From assembly GCF_001592935.1 (NCBI RefSeq), contig NZ_LRDB01000001.1:744001-808000 (forward strand): a stretch of 64,000 bases of DNA, in the 5' to 3' direction. Positions 35,421 through 44,085 of the stretch are shown in pieces. Origin of the DNA: Roseivirga echinicomitans (GTDB taxonomy: Bacteria > Bacteroidota > Bacteroidia > Cytophagales > Cyclobacteriaceae). Under the pieces are notes generated by a model, which did no database searches, had not been told where the DNA came from, and saw only the letters and a program-made list of their open reading frames with translations. Position 1 is the stretch's first letter. Every line of letters starts with the position of its first letter. A program made the translations under genes and the position numbers.

Positions 35421-36410
35421 TTTGCCCTTAAATTTTTGAATTAGCTGTCTGGCCGCATTCAGCGCAGGTAAAGAACCAGTTTTAACGGCTTTAGTGATTT
35501 CAGGGAGGCTGTTTTTTACAGCATCGTTGGTGTAAAATTCCTGTTCCAATAGGGCACTAATGTTTTCCTTCATCCAGTTCAAATTCTGAGCCTTTCGGTT
35601 GATATCAAAATAACCGTTGGTTTGGGTGTGACGGACGTATTTCTCCATCATCTCCCATATTTCAGACAAGCCAGTGTTTTGTAATGCAGAACAGGTTTTT
35701 ACTTCGGGAATCCAACCCGATTCAGAAGCAGGGAACAAGTGAAGTGCATTTTGATATTCGATTCTGGCCCGTTTTGCGGCTTTAATATTGTCTCCATCCG
35801 CTTTATTAATGACTACCGCATCGGCCATTTCCATGATGCCTTTTTTTATGCCTTGCAGTTCATCGCCTGCTCCTGCGAGCATCAGTAGTAGGAAAAAATC
35901 CACCATGCCGTGCACCAAAGTTTCTGATTGGCCAACACCCACGGTTTCAATAAAAATAACATCGAAACCGGCCGCTTCGCAAAGCAACATGGCTTCTCTG
36001 GTTTTTCCGCTTACTCCACCAAGTGCAGTGCCCGATGCCGATGGACGGATAAAGGCTTTAGGGTTTCTGGCCAAAGTTTCCATTCTGGTCTTATCGCCCA
36101 AAATACTGCCTTTGCTCAGTTGGCTGCTAGGGTCAATGGTAAGGACCGCTAAGTTTTTGTTCTGCTGTGTTAGAAACTCACCAAAGGATTCGATGAAAGT
36201 GCTCTTTCCAACACCGGGAACTCCCGTAATGCCAATGCGAATGGCTTTGCCTGCATGCGGAATAATGTTCTCCAACAATGCTTGCGCCAGCTCAATATCC
36301 GATGGTAAATTACTTTCCACCAAAGTAATGGCACGGCTCAAAATCAGGCGATCGGAATTTAAAATTCCGTCCGTATAGGCTTTTACACTAAGTCTTTTTG
36401 ATCTCAACAT
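35418..36410 (-). CDS. meaB: MeaB, methylmalonyl-CoA mutase-associated GTPase
   Basis: A 330-residue G3E-family GTPase (MeaB/ArgK). The P-loop GVPGVGKST (about 61-69), the ETVGVGQSE switch segment and NKADGDN are clear. MeaB loads and protects adenosylcobalamin in methylmalonyl-CoA mutase. No mutase gene lies nearby, so the partner must be elsewhere; this is common. The ATG at 36410 is chosen. Confidence 0.93.
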   Translation of the reverse strand: MLRSKRLSVKAYTDGILNSDRLILSRAITLVESNLPSDIELAQALLENIIPHAGKAIRIGITGVPGVGKSTFIESFGEFLTQQNKNLAVLTIDPSSQLSKGSILGDKTRMETLARNPKAFIRPSASGTALGGVSGKTREAMLLCEAAGFDVIFIETVGVGQSETLVHGMVDFFLLLMLAGAGDELQGIKKGIMEMADAVVINKADGDNIKAAKRARIEYQNALHLFPASESGWIPEVKTCSALQNTGLSEIWEMMEKYVRHTQTNGYFDINRKAQNLNWMKENISALLEQEFYTNDAVKNSLPEITKAVKTGSLPALNAARQLIQKFKGK

Positions 36411-36493
36411 CTTCAGTACCCAAAGTAATAATTATTTAACTTGGCCAAACATGATTGTCGAACAAACCGATCAAATATCCTTAAGGAAACTCA

Positions 36494-36988
36494 ATGGCAT
36501 TTAAAAAACTTGGAAAACGGATGCTGCTTTGGCCATTAGGGCTTCTGTTTCTGCTGATGACAATACTCTACTTTAGGCCGCAAACGGCACGTTTATTCTA
36601 CCCTAAAGAGGTTTCAAACATTAGCCCGATTGAGGCGAAGAGCTTAATTCAATCCCAAAGGCTACTGATCTTGGATGTTCGAGAACAGTCGGAATATGAA
36701 GTCAGTCATTTGTCGGGAGCAAAACGTTTTACGCCCGAATTGCTGAAAAACATTGAACCCGATACCGAGATTTTGGTGTATTGTACCGTAGGGGTTCGAA
36801 GTGCGAGTTTGGCAAAGGAACTTCAGGCCCAAGGTTTTTCGAATGTGCATAACATTGATTTGGGCATTGTAAACTGGAAAAACGAAGGTTTTGAACTGGT
36901 AGACAATAAAGGACAAGCCACTGAAAAAGTACACGTATACAAGGGCATCTTTGGCCTTTGGTTGAAAAAAGGAGAAGTGGTTAAGTAA
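36494..36988 (+). CDS. Membrane-anchored rhodanese-like protein
   Basis: A 164-residue protein with an N-terminal hydrophobic helix (about 10-24) and a rhodanese domain (about 42-135): LLILDVREQSEYEVSHLSGAKRF and active-site Cys97 in VYCTVGVRS. Rhodaneses bind persulfide sulfur. It heads a tight operon with a glycosyltransferase-like protein, a lipoprotein and a MOSC protein (gaps of 5, 2 and 32 bases). A link to sulfur or molybdenum chemistry is suggested by the MOSC partner but is inference. Confidence 0.85.
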   Translation: MAFKKLGKRMLLWPLGLLFLLMTILYFRPQTARLFYPKEVSNISPIEAKSLIQSQRLLILDVREQSEYEVSHLSGAKRFTPELLKNIEPDTEILVYCTVGVRSASLAKELQAQGFSNVHNIDLGIVNWKNEGFELVDNKGQATEKVHVYKGIFGLWLKKGEVVK

Positions 36989-36993
36989 GATAT

Positions 36994-37611
36994 ATGGGAA
37001 AAGCATTACTCATCATTTTTGTAAAAAATCCAGCGTTGGGAAAGGCTAAAACCCGCTTGGCCGCCACGGTAGGAGAAGAGGCCGCTTTGGCGATTTATAA
37101 ACGTCTGTTGGAGCGCACTAACTCCATAACCCAACCTTTACCGGTTGATAAAACAGTGTTTTATGATCAGGCTTTAGGTGAAAATGATTTGTGGTCCGAG
37201 GGTGGGTTTTCCAAAGCGCTTCAAACCAATGGTGACTTAGGTGAAAAAATGCTGGCTGCCGTTCAATCGGCTTTTCAACAGGGCTATGAAAGAATTTGCG
37301 TCATTGGTAGCGACTGCTACGACTTAACTACTGACATCTTGGAGCAAGCTTTTTCTGCCCTCGAAAAGCATGATGCTGTGATTGGCGAAGCCGTAGACGG
37401 GGGCTATTACCTGATTGGAATGAATCGCTTAATGACTGATGTATTTCAAAACAAGAAATGGAGTACCGAAGAGGTTTTCCCTTCTACCATTCAAGATTTT
37501 AAGAATAAAGGGCTTTCGTATTTTGAACTCCCTGTTTTAAATGATGTTGATACTGAAGAAGACTTGGGCGATTGGGCCCAGGATATTTTGAAAGAACATA
37601 TAAAGGAGTAA
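36994..37611 (+). CDS. TIGR04282/DUF2064 nucleotide-diphospho-sugar transferase-like protein
   Basis: A 205-residue protein with the N-terminal ALLIIFVKNPALGKAKTRLA of the TIGR04282 family (described in arsenosugar biosynthesis) and GSDCYDLTTDILEQAFSAL. The fold is the GT-A type. The arsenosugar radical SAM gene and arsenic methyltransferase are not nearby, so I do not assign arsenic chemistry. It is 5 bases after the rhodanese-like gene. Confidence 0.8.
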   Translation: MGKALLIIFVKNPALGKAKTRLAATVGEEAALAIYKRLLERTNSITQPLPVDKTVFYDQALGENDLWSEGGFSKALQTNGDLGEKMLAAVQSAFQQGYERICVIGSDCYDLTTDILEQAFSALEKHDAVIGEAVDGGYYLIGMNRLMTDVFQNKKWSTEEVFPSTIQDFKNKGLSYFELPVLNDVDTEEDLGDWAQDILKEHIKE

Positions 37612-37613
37612 TC

Positions 37614-38447
37614 ATGAAAGCTATTGTCAATTTACTGTTGCTCGTTTTTATCAGTACTGCTTGCAGTACTCCACAGGGTTCGGTTCAAGACCAATATGTG
37701 CCGAAAGCGCATTTCAACCAAAATTGGGCGATGGATAAACTGTGGGAAGATGGCTTGGCCGAAGTAGCGCATTACCGTGCAGAAATGAATATTTATGGAA
37801 AAACCAGAAGTTTCGATCAGGTTTTTGTTACCGTAAAAGAAGAGTTCAACAAGGAGTGGAATGTGAAGACGGACGACTATAAAAGAGACGATCTTTTTAG
37901 CGTGATGAAGGTGAACAAGTTCGCTCGGATTGAAACCGATAACTATCCTTACCATTATCTCAGCAGTCTTTTCTTTAAAAGAGATCAACCCGACCAATTG
38001 TATAAAATGACACATACAGGTCAGGAATGGTGCGGCAATACCTTCAAACAGTTTTTAATTGAAGGGGCTAATTACGCTTATGATTACAATAGTTATTTTG
38101 ACGGGAAGGGTGATGGTGAAATAGAAATTAGCGGCACCGATTTTTTATGGGAAGACCAGTTGAGTTATGCGCTCAGGGCTTTAAAGTTTGAAGATGGATT
38201 AACCTTCGAGAACAAGGTGGTGGAAAGTCAAATCAACACCAAAGTGAGGACGCCAATCATTTATAATGCTCAGTTTTCTGTAGTCGAAAAAAGTGATTCT
38301 TGGCAAGTGGAAGTAAAGCTTGACGCAGAAAAAACGAACGTTTACTTATTTGAAAAGGAATACCCCAACCTTTTGCGCTCCCAACAGTCATGGAATGGCT
38401 ACAAGTTGGAACTGGATTCTGTAAGCAGATATCAATATTGGAGGTAA
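37614..38447 (+). CDS. Lipoprotein of unknown function
   Basis: A 277-residue predicted lipoprotein: lipobox ISTAC with Cys at residue 17. The rest has Trp- and Tyr-rich beta strands (FNQNWAMDKLWEDGLAEVAHY, GTDFLWEDQLSYALRAL) and no motif that I recognise. The longer frame from 37572 lies inside the previous gene; the ATG at 37614 follows TAAAGGAG and the previous stop by 2 bases. It is the third gene of the rhodanese operon. Confidence 0.75.
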   Translation: MKAIVNLLLLVFISTACSTPQGSVQDQYVPKAHFNQNWAMDKLWEDGLAEVAHYRAEMNIYGKTRSFDQVFVTVKEEFNKEWNVKTDDYKRDDLFSVMKVNKFARIETDNYPYHYLSSLFFKRDQPDQLYKMTHTGQEWCGNTFKQFLIEGANYAYDYNSYFDGKGDGEIEISGTDFLWEDQLSYALRALKFEDGLTFENKVVESQINTKVRTPIIYNAQFSVVEKSDSWQVEVKLDAEKTNVYLFEKEYPNLLRSQQSWNGYKLELDSVSRYQYWR

Positions 38448-38479
38448 ACTTTTAACTTGGGGCCACAAAGGAAAAAGCC

Positions 38480-39307
38480 ATGTCGAACCTGATTATTACC
38501 GCACTTTATATTTATCCAATTAAGTCATTGGCGGGCATTGAAGTGGCAAAATCAAAAGTAGAAAGCCGTGGTTTTCAAAACGACCGCAGGTTCATGTTGG
38601 TCGATGAAAACAATCAATTCATCACCCAGCGCAAATACGCTAAAATGGCTTTGCTTCAGCCAGAATTGACGGCTTCAGAAATTATAGTTCGACACAAAAC
38701 AGAAGTGGTAAGCCCGCTAAAAATCAGTTTGACTGAACCCAATACTTCTCCCGAAATGGTGACCATTTGGGACGATACCTGCCCTGCAAAACCGGTGAGT
38801 CCCGAAGCAGACGAATGGTTCAGTGCTGTTTTAGGAATGAAGTGCAGACTGATGTACATGCATGATGACTCCATCCGCCAAGCCGACCAGCGCTATGCCA
38901 TTAACGAAGCCGACAAAGTCAGCTTTGCCGATGGCTATCCTTACCTGATGATCAGTGAAGAGTCCATAGCCCAATTGAATGCAAAGCTTGACGAGCCAAT
39001 GGACATGAGAAGGTTCAGGCCGAGCATCGTTTTTAAAGGTGGAAGGGCTCACGAGGAAGATGAGATAAGAAAGGTGTTTTGCAACGGCATTGAAATGTAT
39101 GGCGTAAAACCCTGTGCGCGTTGTGTAATGACCACCGTGAATCCTGACACTTCTGAAAAAGGGAAAGAACCGCTAAAAACCCTCAGCACTTATCGTCAGA
39201 TTGGTAACAAAATACTTTTTGGCGAGAACTTTATTGCCACCAGCGAGGGTGAATTAAAGGTGGGGTATTTGCTCAAAGTGTTGGAGAGAAAGATACCTTC
39301 CTTGTAA
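38480..39307 (+). CDS. MOSC domain-containing protein
   Basis: A 275-residue protein with an N-terminal MOSC beta-barrel (ALYIYPIKSLAGIEVAKSKV, then RRFMLVDENNQF) and a MOSC domain whose C-terminal signature is KPCARCVMTTVNPDTSEKG. The conserved Cys in PCARC is the family's sulfur or cofactor-binding residue. MOSC proteins handle molybdenum cofactor sulfuration or oxygen-labile substrates such as N-hydroxylated bases. It ends the rhodanese operon, 32 bases after the lipoprotein. Confidence 0.87.
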   Translation: MSNLIITALYIYPIKSLAGIEVAKSKVESRGFQNDRRFMLVDENNQFITQRKYAKMALLQPELTASEIIVRHKTEVVSPLKISLTEPNTSPEMVTIWDDTCPAKPVSPEADEWFSAVLGMKCRLMYMHDDSIRQADQRYAINEADKVSFADGYPYLMISEESIAQLNAKLDEPMDMRRFRPSIVFKGGRAHEEDEIRKVFCNGIEMYGVKPCARCVMTTVNPDTSEKGKEPLKTLSTYRQIGNKILFGENFIATSEGELKVGYLLKVLERKIPSL

Positions 39308-39434
39308 GATTATACGGGTTTTTTCACCCTCGATTTTTTAACTAAAAACTTTGCTAAGCCAACTTATACTACTAGTGGAGTAAAACTATCAAAGCCTGAT
39401 TTGAATATTATCATGAAAAGTGTATTAAAATTAA

Positions 39435-39965
39435 CTAATCGAGGGGGAAAAAATATTCTTTGAAAAAATGCTTCTCTTCTGGTCTATAGACCAAAAGAGA
39501 TGTAATTTTTTTGTTTCTTATTTTTAATACCAATACATCATAAATATCTTCCTCGAAGTAAGATGTTGTATCTACTCTATGACTGTAGTTTGTAATGAAA
39601 GCATCATTGAACCTTATAACAAATTGGTCTTTGTCTTGGCTGTCCGATATGATCAGTGTTCTATTTTGTATACCTTCGATATCTTTAAGCTCTATTAATA
39701 GATTTTCTACACAAGAAGTACAAGAGCCTCCTGAAAAATAAACGATAATGTCTTTTTCTTCAGGAAGTTTGGATAGTATAGCTTTATCCACCGCTAAGCT
39801 ATAATCAAAGGATGACTTTAGAAACGAATTCTTAATTCTTAAGCTGTCACTTTGAGACTCATATAAGTATACTTCCTTTTTGAACCTTTTAGTATTTCTA
39901 AAGTTCAAAAAACTAATGGTAATTATTATCACACTTAAAACAGAGACAAGTAATTTAGAATTCAC
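39435..39965 (-). CDS. Membrane-anchored protein with CTSC motif
   Basis: A 176-residue protein with one N-terminal helix (about 5-22) and a soluble domain. Residues SGGSCTSCVENLL (Cys82, Cys85) form a CxxC in a thioredoxin-like position, after a strand KDIIVYF; the rest is alpha/beta. This suggests a thioredoxin-like or metal-thiol function, but I cannot name the family. The start is GTG at 39965 and overlaps the upstream propeller gene by 4 bases, so translation is coupled. Confidence 0.6.
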   Translation of the reverse strand: MNSKLLVSVLSVIIITISFLNFRNTKRFKKEVYLYESQSDSLRIKNSFLKSSFDYSLAVDKAILSKLPEEKDIIVYFSGGSCTSCVENLLIELKDIEGIQNRTLIISDSQDKDQFVIRFNDAFITNYSHRVDTTSYFEEDIYDVLVLKIRNKKITSLLVYRPEEKHFFKEYFFPLD

Positions 39966-41011
39966 GGCTTATCTGGGTTTAGTGGGTACGTATATATATT
40001 GTATGGTTCTTCATTTGGGAAGAACACATAAAATTGTTTGTGTATATTGTCGTAAGCAAAAGAGCCAATTCTGCCGTTATGATCTAGAGTATACTGTTCC
40101 AAGGGGTTTCCGTCCCAGTCAAACACTTGTATTTTACCTTCATCAATTCCTCTTTTTGAGGTGTAAATCTTGTTTTCAACTGCTTCTAACGAAGAAAAAT
40201 ATCGCTCCATACCTGATGGAAATATTTCCTTTTCAGGAGGGGGAAGTAGCTTTTCCCTTGGGCTGATAATAGTGGAATTAATATAATTTCCTTGTAGGTC
40301 AAAGAAATTCAATTCATTTAAGAATGTAGGAGCTGCAACAAATTTCCTTTTCTTTTTATTGAGAGCTACAAAAGAGCTATATATCAAGGATTTTGCATAA
40401 TCACTCACTGGTACTTGAAGTTCTGGGACAAAGGGCGTATGCACAACTCTAGAGTTAGAGTAATTGTATATCACAAACCTGCCTCCAGTTTCAGGTCTTG
40501 CCAGTAAAAGAGAATCATCCTTGTAGAATAAAAGCACAAGAATATCATTTATTTCGGGGATACGCTCTTGAGTAATCGCGTCATTTTTACCCTCAATCAC
40601 CTTTAAAACATTTATTTTAGAAGTGCGTCTTGTTGCTATGTCGTATAATGTTACTACAGGTGAATCATTTTCTTCATCATAAGAGATTTGCTTCAATAAA
40701 TTTGGCATTTCAAACTCATTTGGACCCGAACCCTGCGTACCAAATTCGGCAAGAAGTTGATGACTGTTAGTGCTATAGATTTTGATAAAAGGGCTTTCTC
40801 TTTTCTGAATCACCAGAAATGTGTCCACTACAACAAGATTTGCCCATCTGGTGGTAATTTCTATGTCTTTTGCAGGCGTACCCGAAATTGTTGCTGTTTT
40901 AGGGAATTCTTTGACGATTATGTCTTGATTAGAAGCATCACTTCCAGGTGAGCCACAACTGGCGAAAATGAATAATAGGAGACAGATGCAGGTTTTGAGT
41001 TTAAGTGACAT
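39962..41011 (-). CDS. 6-bladed beta-propeller lipoprotein
   Basis: A 349-residue predicted lipoprotein (lipobox FASC, Cys19). The body matches the TolB-like 6-bladed propeller lipoproteins of Bacteroidota: repeated blades with LAEFGTQGSGPNEFEMPNLL, where GSGPNEF is the telltale strand, then IKIYSTNSHQLL and IQVFDWDGNPLEQY. Its stop overlaps the CTSC protein. A different propeller-like lipoprotein occurs at 4138 next to a TlpA-like lipoprotein. Function unknown. Confidence 0.78.
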   Translation of the reverse strand: MSLKLKTCICLLLFIFASCGSPGSDASNQDIIVKEFPKTATISGTPAKDIEITTRWANLVVVDTFLVIQKRESPFIKIYSTNSHQLLAEFGTQGSGPNEFEMPNLLKQISYDEENDSPVVTLYDIATRRTSKINVLKVIEGKNDAITQERIPEINDILVLLFYKDDSLLLARPETGGRFVIYNYSNSRVVHTPFVPELQVPVSDYAKSLIYSSFVALNKKKRKFVAAPTFLNELNFFDLQGNYINSTIISPREKLLPPPEKEIFPSGMERYFSSLEAVENKIYTSKRGIDEGKIQVFDWDGNPLEQYTLDHNGRIGSFAYDNIHKQFYVFFPNEEPYNIYTYPLNPDKP

Positions 41012-41114
41012 AGTTGACCCGTTAATTTCAGCAAATGTTACTGAATTTTTATTTTTTGTACATAAAAATTAGGATCAATATACGTTTATACACTTATTTT
41101 ATTCTGAAAACGAC

Positions 41115-41154
41115 AATAAAAAATGAGCTGCCTTTTTACAAAAGCAGCTCATTT
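41115..41154 (-). terminator. Intrinsic terminator of hpf
   Basis: An 11-bp stem (41121-41131 with 41144-41154) with a 12-base loop; on the minus strand it ends in a run of six T, so it closes the xerC-hpf unit. Confidence 0.75.
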
Positions 41155-41178
41155 GATTTAATAAATTCTTATCTATTC

Positions 41179-41475
41179 TTAGTGCGCCAGAGATTTCTCT
41201 TTGTGCTTTTTGATTTGTCTACGTAAGGCTTCAGTACAATGATCGGTTGCGGCCTCGAACGAACCGTTGGTTTTTTCAGCAAAAAGCTGGTCGCCCGGAA
41301 CGTTCAATTTAATCTCAACCGTTTTGTTTTCAATCCCCTCATTATTCACTCTTAAAATGACTTCAGCGTCTATAGTACGTTCATAAAAGGTATCTAACTT
41401 ATCTAATTTCTTCTGAATAAAGTCGGTCAATTTGTCGTCTGCAACGAAGTGGATTGATTGAATTTGTACTTTCAT
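41179..41475 (-). CDS. hpf: Ribosome hibernation-promoting factor
   Basis: A 98-residue short HPF/RaiA protein with VQIQSIHFVADDKLTDFIQKKLDKLDTFY at the N-terminus and RRQIKKHKEKS at the C-terminus. Short HPF binds the 30S decoding centre and inactivates ribosomes in stationary phase. It starts 25 bases after xerC and is probably cotranscribed with it. Confidence 0.92.
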   Translation of the reverse strand: MKVQIQSIHFVADDKLTDFIQKKLDKLDTFYERTIDAEVILRVNNEGIENKTVEIKLNVPGDQLFAEKTNGSFEAATDHCTEALRRQIKKHKEKSLAH

Positions 41476-41500
41476 AATCGTAATGTTTAAGGGTTAAAAC

Positions 41501-42382
41501 TTAAGCTTTAGGGTGCGCCTGATCAAAAACTGATTTCAATTTTTCAAGCGAATTGTGTGTATAAACCTGCGTTGCCGCCAAACTGCTGTGCCCTAAAAGA
41601 TCTTTCACAGCGTTTAGGTCTGCGCCTTTGTTTAAAAGGTGCGTGGCAAATGTATGCCGCAAGGCATGGGGACTTTTCTTCTCGGTAGAAGAAACCATAT
41701 TCAGGAAACTATTTACTATTCTGTAAATCATCATCGGATATGCCTTGTCTCCTTTGTTGTTTACGAGTAAAAACGCATTTGGATTGCCTCCAAACACATG
41801 ATTTTTCTCATTTTTATATTGAGTGATAAGGCCAAGAAGTGGTGCCGCAATGGGTATTATCCGCTCTTTGTTTCTCTTACCCAATACTTTAAGTGTGTTT
41901 TGATGGTGGTTAATATCGGAATCTTTGAGGCCAATTAATTCTGATAATCTTATGCCTGTTCCGTAAAGTAATTCAATAATTAGCTTTTGTCTTAGTCCTT
42001 CAAAGTCATGAGTGAAATCAAACTTGTCTAAAAGGTTAACCAATTCTTTTTCATCGGCAAAGCTGGGTAGGTCTTTTTGGGTTTTGAGTAATCGAACTTT
42101 GATAGTTGGATCCTTCTCGATTTCGCCTCGCTTGATTAAGAATTTATAATAAGACCTGAGGCTAGCAATTTTTCGGTTCACGGTGCGGGGAGAAGTGCCA
42201 GCGTCCATTAAAGATAGTACCCAGGAGCGCACCATAATTTGAGTGGCCGAACGAAGGTCACTGCATTTAAATTTTTCCGAAATGTAATTTGTGAATTGCG
42301 CGAGATCTGATTGATAGGAAATAACAGTATGCTTACTGTATCTTTTCTCGAACGATATGTATTTAAGGAATGAATCAACCAT
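41501..42382 (-). CDS. xerC: Tyrosine recombinase XerC/XerD
   Basis: A 293-residue integrase-type recombinase. The SAM-like N-terminal domain (FLKYISFEKRYSKHTVISYQSDL) is followed by the catalytic domain with Arg in YGTGIRLSEL, HALRHTFATHLL, LGHSSLAATQVYTH (catalytic Tyr). Size and context (next to hpf and rpsU) fit the chromosomal dimer resolvase; nothing suggests a mobile element. The ATG at 42382 aligns with the family N-terminus; an ATG at 42397 lies inside an inverted repeat. Confidence 0.88.
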   Translation of the reverse strand: MVDSFLKYISFEKRYSKHTVISYQSDLAQFTNYISEKFKCSDLRSATQIMVRSWVLSLMDAGTSPRTVNRKIASLRSYYKFLIKRGEIEKDPTIKVRLLKTQKDLPSFADEKELVNLLDKFDFTHDFEGLRQKLIIELLYGTGIRLSELIGLKDSDINHHQNTLKVLGKRNKERIIPIAAPLLGLITQYKNEKNHVFGGNPNAFLLVNNKGDKAYPMMIYRIVNSFLNMVSSTEKKSPHALRHTFATHLLNKGADLNAVKDLLGHSSLAATQVYTHNSLEKLKSVFDQAHPKA

Positions 42383-42384
42383 GC

Positions 42385-42412
42385 TAGTACTGCGCATTTG
42401 CAAACAGTACTA
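42385..42412. repeat. Inverted repeat before xerC
   Basis: Arms 42385-42392 and 42405-42412 are perfect 8-base reverse complements (TAGTACTG and its complement) around a 12-base centre. It lies directly upstream of the preferred xerC start, between rpsU and xerC. It could be an operator or a leader hairpin. Confidence 0.4.
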
Positions 42413-42447
42413 ACATAGTGATTAAATATGATTAGAAAAAGTAAGCC

Positions 42448-42642
42448 TTAGTAGTTGTCGTTGGCGTACATTTTTTCTTTGTAAGCAGCTTTGATCTTTT
42501 CAGCTCTATTAGCAACTGAAGGTTTCTGGTAAGCTTGTCTTGCTCTTAGCTCTTTCAAAACTCCCGTTCTTTCAAACTTCTTTTTGAACCTTTTTAGAGC
42601 TCTGTCGATAGATTCGTTTTCTTTTACGTTTATAATAATCAT
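42448..42642 (-). CDS. rpsU: 30S ribosomal protein S21
   Basis: A 64-residue bS21: [19 protein letters not shown] at the N-terminus and a basic C-terminus. The frame continues upstream to a TTG at 42678, but the ATG at 42642 matches the family start. A strong GGGAGGTG (42661-42654) lies 11 bases before this ATG, unusual in a phylum that rarely uses Shine-Dalgarno sequences. In Bacteroidota bS21 helps hide the anti-Shine-Dalgarno end of 16S rRNA, and ribosomes without bS21 favour rpsU; the site is consistent with this feedback. Confidence 0.95.
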   Translation of the reverse strand: MIIINVKENESIDRALKRFKKKFERTGVLKELRARQAYQKPSVANRAEKIKAAYKEKMYANDNY

Positions 42643-42653
42643 AATCCTTGAAA

Positions 42654-42661
42654 CACCTCCC
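42654..42661 (-). promoter_or_regulatory. Strong Shine-Dalgarno of rpsU
   Basis: GGGAGGTG on the minus strand contains GGAGGTG, complementary to the 16S 3' end. It is one of the few strong ribosome-binding sites I noticed in the window and decides the ATG at 42642. Confidence 0.75.
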
Positions 42662-42675
42662 TTCAAATTGGACTG

Positions 42676-42683
42676 CAAAAATA
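42676..42683 (-). promoter_or_regulatory. Bacteroidota -7 element TATTTTTG for rpsU
   Basis: The octamer on the minus strand fits TAnnTTTG. Transcription would begin about 27 bases before the rpsU ATG and would include the Shine-Dalgarno. Confidence 0.5.
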
Positions 42684-42771
42684 GAGGTTTTTTTTTCTAA
42701 ACCACTGATTTCCACAAAAAAAGGACAGCTAAATGGCCACCCTTTGTTTTTTTATAAGAATATCTATCGAT

Positions 42772-43911
42772 TTACTTCAAAAGTGCCCTTGCAATAACAA
42801 GCTTTTGAATTTCCGAAGTGCCCTCACCAATAGTACAAAGCTTAGAATCTCGGTAGTATTTCTCTACTGGGTAATCCTTGGTGTAGCCATAACCACCAAA
42901 GATCTGAACGGCTTCATTTGAAAACTCAACGGCACATTCAGAAGCATAATATTTTGCCATGGCCGATGCCTTGGTCACGTTCTTCCCTTCATTTTTTAGC
43001 TGAGCAGCCTTAAAAGTTAAAAGCTTTGCAGCTTCTAGCTTTGTAGCCATGTCAGATAGTTTGAAAGAGATTCCTTGGAAGTTGAAAATAGGTTGGTTGA
43101 ACTGCTCTCTTTCCTGAGAGTATTTCAAAGCGGCTTCAAAAGCTCCTTCAGCAATACCTAAACTAAGAGCGGCAATGGAAATTCTACCTCCGTCCAAAAC
43201 TTTCATTGACTGAATAAAACCATGACCGACTTCACCCAAAACATTTTCTTCAGGAATACGGCAATCTTCAAAAATCATTTCTGCTGTCTCTGAGCTACGC
43301 ATGCCCAGCTTATCTTCTTTCTTTCCTCCTTTAAAACCAGGAGTGCCTCTTTCTACCACAAAAGCGGTCATTCCATGAGAATCACCTATTTCGCCAGTAC
43401 GAACAATCACCACGGTAATATCACTGCTTTTGCCATGCGTAATCCAGTTTTTGGTACCGTTAATTACCCATTCGTTGCCTTCTTTTTTAGCAGTGGTTTT
43501 CATGTTTCCTGCATCCGACCCTGTGTTGGGTTCAGTTAAGCCCCAAGACCCAATCCATTCAGCAGTAGCCAATTTTGGCAACCATTTTTTCTTTTGTGTT
43601 TCGTTACCAAACTGAAGGATATGACCAGTACACAAGGAGTTGTGAGCAGCCATTGAAAGTCCAATTCCCGGATCGAGTTTGGTCAACTCCATAATAGCAG
43701 TGATATATTCATCGTAGCTAAAACCAGAACCACCGTATTCTTGAGGCACCACAACGCCCATAAGGCCGAGCTCACCCAATTTTTTCAATACGTCTACCGG
43801 GAAGGTTTGGTCATCGTCCCACTTATTTCTAAAAGGAGTTATTTCTTTCTCTCCAAAATCCTTGATCATGCTAGCGATCATGGTTTGGTTTTCGTTCAGC
43901 TCAAAATCCAT
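42772..43911 (-). CDS. Acyl-CoA dehydrogenase
   Basis: A 379-residue FAD acyl-CoA dehydrogenase of the short/branched-chain type. Family signatures are [18 protein letters not shown] (near 130) and [20 protein letters not shown]; the glutamate in [11 protein letters not shown] is the likely catalytic base. It oxidises acyl-CoA to enoyl-CoA and passes electrons to electron-transfer flavoprotein. Which acyl chain it prefers is not clear. Confidence 0.93.
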   Translation of the reverse strand: MDFELNENQTMIASMIKDFGEKEITPFRNKWDDDQTFPVDVLKKLGELGLMGVVVPQEYGGSGFSYDEYITAIMELTKLDPGIGLSMAAHNSLCTGHILQFGNETQKKKWLPKLATAEWIGSWGLTEPNTGSDAGNMKTTAKKEGNEWVINGTKNWITHGKSSDITVVIVRTGEIGDSHGMTAFVVERGTPGFKGGKKEDKLGMRSSETAEMIFEDCRIPEENVLGEVGHGFIQSMKVLDGGRISIAALSLGIAEGAFEAALKYSQEREQFNQPIFNFQGISFKLSDMATKLEAAKLLTFKAAQLKNEGKNVTKASAMAKYYASECAVEFSNEAVQIFGGYGYTKDYPVEKYYRDSKLCTIGEGTSEIQKLVIARALLK

Positions 43912-44056
43912 GGTTGTAATATTTTGTGAAAATTACGCAATTTCATTAACCGAACAAACGATCGTTAGGCAAAATCGTTATCGAATTTTTTGGTTCATTT
44001 AACGAAGTAGACAGAAAGCTTGTCGAAAGTGAAGATGTCGAATAGGGTCAATCTGT

Positions 44057-44064
44057 TATCTTTG
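44057..44064 (+). promoter_or_regulatory. Bacteroidota -7 element TATCTTTG for rfbB
   Basis: The octamer matches TAnnTTTG and lies 22 bases before the ATG at 44086. If transcription begins here, the more upstream in-frame starts of rfbB are excluded. No -33 box is evident. Confidence 0.45.
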
Positions 44065-44085
44065 AACATGTTCAATACGGAAAAC

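Noticed and set aside
36994-37611. Assignment to arsenosugar biosynthesis
   Set aside because: Family name suggests it, but none of the partner genes is present in the window.
41501-42382. XerC-like recombinase as mark of an integrated element
   Set aside because: It is flanked by housekeeping genes (hpf, rpsU), with no attachment repeats or cargo.
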